Part shown: positions 14,583 through 18,071 of the stretch, piece by piece
Position numbering within the stretch: position 1 is the stretch's first letter
Layout of the letters: each line of letters opens with the position of its first letter
Assembly (NCBI GenBank): GCA_002368795.1
Contig: DFFG01000069.1
Span: 13,413 to 31,483, forward strand
Direction: 5' to 3'
DNA: 18,071 bases
Source of the DNA: Eubacterium sp. UBA3782
GTDB lineage: Bacteria; Bacillota; Clostridia; Lachnospirales; Lachnospiraceae
The notes under the pieces: model-generated
The model's database searches: none
Seen by the model: only the letters and a program-made list of their open reading frames with translations
What the model was told of the DNA's origin: nothing
Position numbers and translations under genes: made by a program

Positions 14583-15622
14583 GCATCATTAAAGCAATCT
14601 CATCTCGTGCACCGATACAGAATGCACTGTCATATGTATCCTGGAAAACAAAAACATCCCCAGGACTGATCTCCGGGATCAACTGTTCTCCCGAAACAGT
14701 GAAATATGAAATGTTATCAACAAAGGCTATGTATGGAAAGACAGGCGGGAGGACCTATGCGCATTTCATTCAGTCCTTTCCCCCGGAAGAGGTGATCACT
14801 CCGGAAGAAGCGCATATCATGGCAGAGGAACTTGCCAGCCGGGCAAAACCCTGGAAAGGTCATGAGATCCTGATCAGTACTCACACAGACAGGGAACATA
14901 TCCATAGCCATCTGGTGATCAACAGCGTATCCATAGAAGACGGTCATAAGCTGCAGATGTCAAAGAAAGATCTGCAGGATATCAAAGACCTGAATGATCG
15001 GATCTGTATTGCTCATGGGAAGTCTGTATGTGAAAAGAATAAGGGCGAAAAGGAAGAAGAACGTGCGGAAAAAAGCATATATTACAGAAATACATACGAA
15101 ATCCTGCAAAAGGCCGAAAAGGCGCAGGCGGACAGTTATCTCATAAACATCGGACTTGCCATACTGGATAGTGCAGATGATCCAGGCTGCAGAACAAGAG
15201 AAGACTTCTGCAGGCGGATGGAGATGGAATGCGGAATCCAGGTCGATTGGACGGATGAAAGAAAATATATTGTGTTCACCGATCTGGAACGGAAGAGCGC
15301 AGGTGAGAAAAAGTGCCGGGCCAGGAACAGCACCCTGACCCGGTATTTTAATGTGGATTTTTCAAAAGAAGGACTGGAGGAGCTGATCCGGTATGGATTT
15401 ACAGAAAGTATACAGAGAAAAGCAGCAGATGCAGGGAAATACAGCACGGGAGGAGCTAGAGAGCCTTCGCAGCGAAGTGGCAGGTCGGCAGAAAGAGGCA
15501 GCAGCCATGCAGGAAGCGATCTCCAATCTGGAGAAGAAAAATGCACTTCTCACGGAGGCTGGTCGGAAACTTCTGGCAGAAAACCGAAAACTAAAACGGC
15601 AGCTGGAAGAGGCCGGAAATGA
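14579..15622 (+). CDS. mobA: MOB-family relaxase (relaxase/mobilization nuclease)
   Basis: The start is ATG 14579, overlapping the MobC-like stop. The ORF encodes 347 aa. Residues 1-150 carry the relaxase core: probable catalytic tyrosine Y19 (ALSYVSW), GRTYAHFIQSFPPEE, and the metal-binding triad H107/H109/H111 in REHIHSHLVIN. It nicks one strand at oriT and stays covalently attached to lead transfer. Residues 160-268 still look like homologues (DFCRRMEMECGIQVDW, SAGEKKCRARNSTLTRYF). From about residue 269 the sequence becomes Ser/Gly/Arg-rich and low in hydrophobics, exactly where another frame encodes a coiled coil. That tail may be a by-product of the overlap rather than a folded domain. 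The relaxase call is firm. Confidence 0.9.
   Translation: MSIIKAISSRAPIQNALSYVSWKTKTSPGLISGINCSPETVKYEMLSTKAMYGKTGGRTYAHFIQSFPPEEVITPEEAHIMAEELASRAKPWKGHEILISTHTDREHIHSHLVINSVSIEDGHKLQMSKKDLQDIKDLNDRICIAHGKSVCEKNKGEKEEERAEKSIYYRNTYEILQKAEKAQADSYLINIGLAILDSADDPGCRTREDFCRRMEMECGIQVDWTDERKYIVFTDLERKSAGEKKCRARNSTLTRYFNVDFSKEGLEELIRYGFTESIQRKAADAGKYSTGGAREPSQRSGRSAERGSSHAGSDLQSGEEKCTSHGGWSETSGRKPKTKTAAGRGRK
15376..15382 (+). promoter_or_regulatory. Internal ribosome binding site for the overlapping gene
   Basis: GGAGGAG lies inside the relaxase coding region, 10 bases upstream of the ATG at 15393. In the frame of that ATG a TGA (15384-15386) lies between the site and the start, so the downstream ORF cannot be a simple read-through product. 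This supports separate initiation. Confidence 0.55.
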
Positions 15623-15752
15623 TTTGCCAAATAGTTCCTTGAAAGACAGCACGTACAGGGGAAAAAGCGGGCAAATACTTTTATTCAGAATAATACTTGT
15701 CATTGAAACTCTAGGGTGGCTAATCATGATAGCTAGCATATACGTGTTTTAA
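15393..15752 (+). CDS. Coiled-coil protein with C-terminal membrane helix, overlapping the relaxase gene
   Basis: This 119-aa ORF starts within the relaxase gene in another frame and overlaps it by 230 bp. Residues 14-72 have a regular heptad-like pattern (EELESLRSEVAGRQKEA, AENRKLKRQLEEA), and residues 97-119 are a hydrophobic segment ending at the C terminus (LLFRIILVIETLGWLIMIAS), like a tail-anchored membrane protein. A GGAGGAG site sits 10 bases upstream. The protein-like quality of this frame, against the low-complexity relaxase tail, suggests this frame is the selected one. Alternatives are a relaxase C-terminal extension reached by frameshifting, or an indel. A role in holding the relaxosome at the membrane is speculation. 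Confidence 0.68.
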   Translation: MDLQKVYREKQQMQGNTAREELESLRSEVAGRQKEAAAMQEAISNLEKKNALLTEAGRKLLAENRKLKRQLEEAGNDLPNSSLKDSTYRGKSGQILLFRIILVIETLGWLIMIASIYVF

Positions 15753-15845
15753 TCCTGCAGAAATAAGCAAACTATAGTCGATAGAGGCATGAATTTGAAC
15801 GGTATTTTGTAGCCTTTTGTCTAGCTTTTAATGTACACATTTCCT

Positions 15846-15854
15846 TGCTATACT
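15846..15854 (+). promoter_or_regulatory. Extended -10 promoter of the XRE-like regulator
   Basis: TGC-TATACT (15846-15854) is an extended -10 element, and the start codon follows 48 bp after its end. No good -35 is seen 17 bp upstream. Between promoter and start is an imperfect GGCAAGGC/GCCTGCC palindrome that could be an operator. The remainder of the 149-bp gap holds nothing else recognisable. Confidence 0.45.
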
Positions 15855-15901
15855 AACATCATCAAAGGCAAGGCGCCTGCCGGAGACGAAAGGAGATCAG
15901 C

Positions 15902-16465
15902 ATGAAATCAGTCAGCAAAGAGTATGTAGAGAAGGAACAGAGATACCGTTTCAACGCTCAGGCTTTTCAGAGCCTTATGAATCAGAAAAAATACGCACAC
16001 AAGTCTGCGGGCACTCGCATGACAAAAGAGATTATCATGGGCGAAATTGCGGATAAACTGTTGGTAAGTTACGAGGCTGTCAAAAACTGGGCATATGGTT
16101 ATAACGGTCCTGCTGAACTGGAACAGATCAACATGCTGGGCAATTTTTTTGGAGTTGATTACCACGATTTGCTTTTTTCGGAGGATAAAGAAATGGCAGG
16201 CACAGTTAATACAGTAGTGGCTAACACACAGGCGCAGGATACAAAGAAATATGTCAGGAAGATCTATAAGGCAATGCTGCGCTATCTTGAGCAATGCAGG
16301 GCATGGTACTACCATCTTGAATCTTTTTCAGAGGATGATAAAAAGACACAGAATTACAGAATTGCATGTGACAATGCGAAAAAGGATCTACAGAAGAAGT
16401 TTTATAAGGCAGATCATTTGCTGAAGGTATCTATGCTTGACTTGCCTAAGGAAAGATCACGCTGA
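15902..16465 (+). CDS. XRE-like helix-turn-helix regulator
   Basis: The start is ATG 15902 after AAAGGAGATCAGC. The 187-aa protein has an N-terminal DNA-binding region (residues 17-92) in which EIADKLLVSYEAVKNWAYG (48-66) is the helix-turn-helix. NGPAELEQINMLGNFFGVDY follows, as in XRE-type domains of clostridial mobile elements. The first helix is separated from the recognition helices by a Lys-rich insertion (KKYAHKSAGTRMTKE). Residues 115-185 are helical and charged with no known domain, perhaps for dimerisation or ligand binding. It has its own promoter and is the last gene of the element, so it may control integration or transfer genes. Confidence 0.75.
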   Translation: MKSVSKEYVEKEQRYRFNAQAFQSLMNQKKYAHKSAGTRMTKEIIMGEIADKLLVSYEAVKNWAYGYNGPAELEQINMLGNFFGVDYHDLLFSEDKEMAGTVNTVVANTQAQDTKKYVRKIYKAMLRYLEQCRAWYYHLESFSEDDKKTQNYRIACDNAKKDLQKKFYKADHLLKVSMLDLPKERSR

Positions 16466-16496
16466 TATATTTTTAGCGCTGGGAGATTTCGTCCTT

Positions 16497-16760
16497 TCAA
16501 TGTGCGGAATTAAATTCCGCATTCAAGTCGGTTTTGCCGCGCAGCTCGGAGACGTCCAGATCGTTCGACAGCTCGATGGCCGCCTGGAGGCCCACATACT
16601 CCGCGTTGTGGATGCCGGCAGAGATCAAAACGGTCGGCCCCGGCTGCTCACCGCAGAGCAGCACATGGGGCACGTGCAGCTCAGTCCCCTCCACATGAAT
16701 ATGGTCCTTTACCGTCTTGCCGGGCGTCAGTTCATGTCCGGCGATGCTCTTTGTTTCCAT
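16497..16760 (-). pseudogene. Truncated succinylglutamate desuccinylase/aspartoacylase-family gene (5' part only)
   Basis: The minus-strand start is ATG at 16760, preceded by GGGAGAACAGC. The first 76 residues match the N terminus of AstE/aspartoacylase-type zinc deacylases: GPTVLISAGIHNAEYVG with the zinc-binding H51-x2-E54, then AAIELSNDL. Homology stops near residue 76 (about 16533). The last 11 codons run through a palindrome to a chance TGA. Full-length relatives have roughly 300 or more residues, so three quarters are missing, including the later zinc ligand. The break coincides with the right side of the mobile element. Either the gene was cut by the integration or a later deletion, or the window contains an assembly join. 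It is not functional as seen. Confidence 0.72.
16503..16521. repeat. Palindrome TGCGGAATT-A-AATTCCGCA at the junction
   Basis: Two 9-bp arms match perfectly around a single A. It lies 37 bp past the regulator stop and just before homology to the deacylase begins. It could be a recombination-site dyad, a protein-binding site, or an artefact of joined ends. No T tract follows. Confidence 0.6.
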
Positions 16761-16820
16761 GCTGTTCTCCCTGTTGTTGAAAGAATTGCTTGTACAGTAC
16801 CATTTTCCGTTCATAGCCGC

Positions 16821-16892
16821 AAGCCCCCCCGGGGGGATTGAAACTGAGCTAAAATTGAAGAAGAGGCGAAAAAATAACCCCCCCCCGGGCTT
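16821..16892. repeat. Inverted repeat with C/G homopolymer tracts between divergent genes
   Basis: AAG followed by seven C and six G (16821-16836) faces nine C followed by GGGCTT (16878-16892). AAGCCC pairs with GGGCTT, and the G6 run can pair with the C9 run around a 41-base AT-rich loop. The flanking GCCGC and CCGCC are also roughly symmetrical. The interval separates the leftward deacylase fragment from the rightward methyltransferase. Such tracts are prone to slippage. Confidence 0.6.
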
Positions 16893-16913
16893 CCGCCGAT
16901 AGTTTGAGGGGGC

Positions 16914-16919
16914 TATAAT
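16914..16919 (+). promoter_or_regulatory. -10 box of the methyltransferase/ABC unit
   Basis: A perfect TATAAT lies here with no convincing -35 at 17 bp. Transcription would begin around 16926, exactly at the first G of the structured leader. The adjacent upstream C/G tract could affect promoter spacing. Confidence 0.5.
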
Positions 16920-16925
16920 ACAAAA

Positions 16926-16976
16926 GGTCCACGGTTTGTTAGACCATACAAACCGACGCTTGAGGGAGCGGGGACC
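16926..16976 (+). promoter_or_regulatory. Compact three-stem leader RNA, candidate cis-regulator
   Basis: P1 GGTCC (16926-16930) pairs with GGACC (16972-16976). P2 CGGTTTGT/ACAAACCG (16932-16955) has 8 bp with an 8-base loop. P3 CGCT/AGCG (16957-16970) has 4 bp with a TGAGGG loop. Single unpaired bases link the helices. The GACC in the P2 loop could pair with the 5' GGTC instead, giving an alternative fold. It matches no riboswitch class I can name, and the short P3 could be chance. Confidence 0.4.
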
Positions 16977-17001
16977 AATGACCAAACAGAGAGGAAAACA
17001 G

Positions 17002-17727
17002 ATGGAACGAATCAAGCATCGTGTGACGCACTACTGGTCTCACCGGGCGGAGGGCTTCGAGATCCAGCGTCTGCGGGAGTATGACAGCGAGAAGCGGGAG
17101 CGCTGGCTTATTGAGTTTCGCCGCTATCTGCCCCAGGGAAAGCCCCTGCGCATCCTGGACGTGGGCACGGGCACGGGCTTCTTCGCCTGTCTGCTGGCCG
17201 CCGAGGGACATGAGACCACCGGCATAGACCTGACGCCGGATATGATCGAGCATGCCGAACACATGGCGGCCGTGCTGGGTCAGAACGTCCGCTTCCAGTT
17301 GATGGACGCGGAAGAGCCGGAGTTCCCGGATGAGAGCTTTGACGTGCTGGTGACGCGCAACCTGACCTGGACGCTGCCGCATATCGAAAAGGCCTACCGG
17401 GAATGGTACCGGGTTTTGAAGCCGGGCGGCGTCCTCATCAACTTCGACGCAGACTACAGCGCGGCGTTGGAGGACGAGGAGGAGCACGAGATGCCGGAAA
17501 ACCATGCCCACAAACTGGTGCCGGATTACATGAAGGCGGAGAACGAGGCCATTACCATGGAAATCGGCGCCTATCATCAGCCACGGCCCCAGTGGGATGT
17601 GCAGCTGCTGGTGGAAGCTGGCTTCGAGCGGATCACGGTGGATATGGGCGTATACAAACGCATCTATGCCGAGATCGACGAGTTCTTCAATCCTACGCCG
17701 ATCTTTACGATCGCGGCGTACAAATAA
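17002..17727 (+). CDS. Class I SAM-dependent methyltransferase
   Basis: I prefer ATG 17002, with AGGA 6 bases upstream, over ATG 16978, which directly abuts the structured leader. The protein has 241 aa. Motif I is ILDVGTGTGFF (51-61), with an acidic GIDLTPDM (74-81) after it, then FDVLVTRNLTW (113-123) and VLKPGGVLINF (138-148). This is a complete class I Rossmann methyltransferase that transfers a methyl group from SAM. The substrate is not evident. The gene lies 45 bp upstream of a NikB/DppB-type permease gene and divergent from an amide deacylase fragment. This suggests processing or transport of a small metal-binding or peptide-like compound, which is inference. Confidence 0.88.
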   Translation: MERIKHRVTHYWSHRAEGFEIQRLREYDSEKRERWLIEFRRYLPQGKPLRILDVGTGTGFFACLLAAEGHETTGIDLTPDMIEHAEHMAAVLGQNVRFQLMDAEEPEFPDESFDVLVTRNLTWTLPHIEKAYREWYRVLKPGGVLINFDADYSAALEDEEEHEMPENHAHKLVPDYMKAENEAITMEIGAYHQPRPQWDVQLLVEAGFERITVDMGVYKRIYAEIDEFFNPTPIFTIAAYK

Positions 17728-17772
17728 ACTGTCTTTTTTTCTTTTGAATCCCACAAAAAGTGAGGCGTGACC

Positions 17773-18071
17773 ATGAAAAACTACACTGTCAGGCGTCTGC
17801 TGCAGCTAATCCCGATCCTGCTTGCGATCACATTCTTATCCTACGGCATGATGCGCATCGCGGGCAGCGACGTGGTTGAACAGAAAATGGAAAATACCGG
17901 CGAAACGGTGTCCCAGGAGATCATCGACGCCGCCAGAGAGGAGCTGGGTCTGGACAAGCCCTTTGTCGTCCAGTATTTCTCCTGGCTCGGCAACCTTCTC
18001 CGGGGCGACATGGGCACCTCCTATGTCTCCAATAAGCCGGTCTTTTCCACGTTTGTATCAAAGCTGCCGGC
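17773..18071 (+). CDS. ABC transporter permease, NikB/DppB/OppB type (partial, 5' end)
   Basis: The start is ATG 17773 after GAGGCGTGACC; the frame stays open to the window end (about 99 codons). The N terminus TVRRLLQLIPILLAITFLSY is the first membrane helix typical of the family. It is followed by a periplasmic-side loop and AAREELGLDKPFVVQYFSWL and RGDMGTSY, the conserved region of dipeptide/oligopeptide/nickel permeases. Such proteins form the channel with a partner permease, ATPases and a binding protein. It belongs to the methyltransferase unit. Nickel or metallophore transport is possible, but peptide transport is not excluded. Confidence 0.87.
   Translation, partial: MKNYTVRRLLQLIPILLAITFLSYGMMRIAGSDVVEQKMENTGETVSQEIIDAAREELGLDKPFVVQYFSWLGNLLRGDMGTSYVSNKPVFSTFVSKLP

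Larger units (their letters stand above)
4901..16500. mobile_element. Integrative mobilizable element at tRNA-Ala
   Basis: A tyrosine integrase gene adjoins an intact tRNA-Ala, and the following genes form a mobilization set: VirD4-like coupling protein, ArdC-type protein, MobC-like accessory factor, MOB relaxase and a regulator. No VirB4, VirB6 or surface-exclusion genes occur, so it is probably mobilizable rather than self-transmissible. The left edge is set by the tRNA. The right edge is set only by the last element-type gene (ending 16465) and the start of a truncated unrelated gene, so it could be off by tens of bases, or the true attR may be missing. The element appears less GC-rich than the flanks. 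Confidence 0.72.

Noticed and set aside
16474..16488. TTAGCGCTGGGAG resembles the D arm of the tRNA-Ala, a possible att remnant
   Set aside because: The match is short and gapped (the tRNA has three extra bases), the flanking sequence does not continue as tRNA, and integration cores are expected in the tRNA 3' part.
16926..16976. Three-stem leader as a hammerhead ribozyme or purine riboswitch
   Set aside because: The junction has only single unpaired bases and lacks the conserved CUGAUGA/GAAA core or purine-aptamer junction sequences.
16939..17754. 271-aa minus-strand ORF opposite the methyltransferase
   Set aside because: The plus strand encodes a complete class I methyltransferase; the antisense frame is a by-product of GC-rich codons.
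1..18071. CRISPR array, rRNA genes or insertion sequence transposase
   Set aside because: No regularly spaced repeats, rRNA-like segments or transposase motifs were seen by eye in any frame.

Overview
The window looks like a chromosomal segment of a moderately GC-rich Bacillota (Clostridia; Lachnospiraceae or Oscillospiraceae-like) carrying one accessory element. The family mix supports this (DUF2284, DUF2804, TIGR00266, a clostridial-type MobC/relaxase pair, DUF5688, ArdC-YodL), as do strong AGGAGG-type ribosome binding sites. No 16S or other taxonomic marker is present, so the assignment is inference.

Left flank (1-4847): the 3' end of pgi; a fused NifX-like plus SlyD-like FKBP metalloprotein; a DUF2284 cysteine-rich protein; a leftward hotdog acyl-CoA thioesterase; a DUF2804 protein; and a TIGR00266/AIM24 protein. 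These are separate housekeeping-type transcription units with recognisable terminators. They lead into a tRNA-Ala(CGC) gene at 4848-4920.

Accessory element (about 4901 to about 16500): a tyrosine integrase gene lies 101 bp past the tRNA and reads toward it. Then, rightward, come a 902-aa SF2 helicase-like protein, an unknown 119-aa protein, a VirD4-type coupling protein, a DUF5688 protein, a 71-aa acidic protein, an ArdC-metallopeptidase-YodL protein, a hairpin-rich region that is a good oriT candidate, a MobC-like protein, a MOB relaxase, a coiled-coil/membrane protein whose gene overlaps the relaxase gene out of frame, and an XRE-like regulator with its own promoter. There is no VirB4 or mating-channel gene. 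The best reading is an integrative mobilizable element (IME) that brings relaxosome, coupling protein and integrase but borrows a transfer channel. No second copy of the tRNA 3' end was found by eye, so the right boundary is not defined.

Right flank (about 16520-18071): the 5' end of a succinylglutamate desuccinylase/aspartoacylase-family gene, cut off exactly where the element stops, then a divergent unit with a SAM-dependent methyltransferase and a NikB/DppB-type ABC permease that runs off the window. The divergent intergenic region holds long C/G homopolymer tracts in inverted orientation. A compact three-stem RNA leader can be drawn starting at the predicted transcription start of the methyltransferase unit. 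The junction at about 16500-16533 could be an integration-linked deletion or an assembly join.

Most worth a second look: the overlapping coiled-coil gene in the relaxase 3' end, the three-stem leader, the NifX-SlyD fusion, the missing attR with a truncated neighbour, and the large helicase of unknown role.
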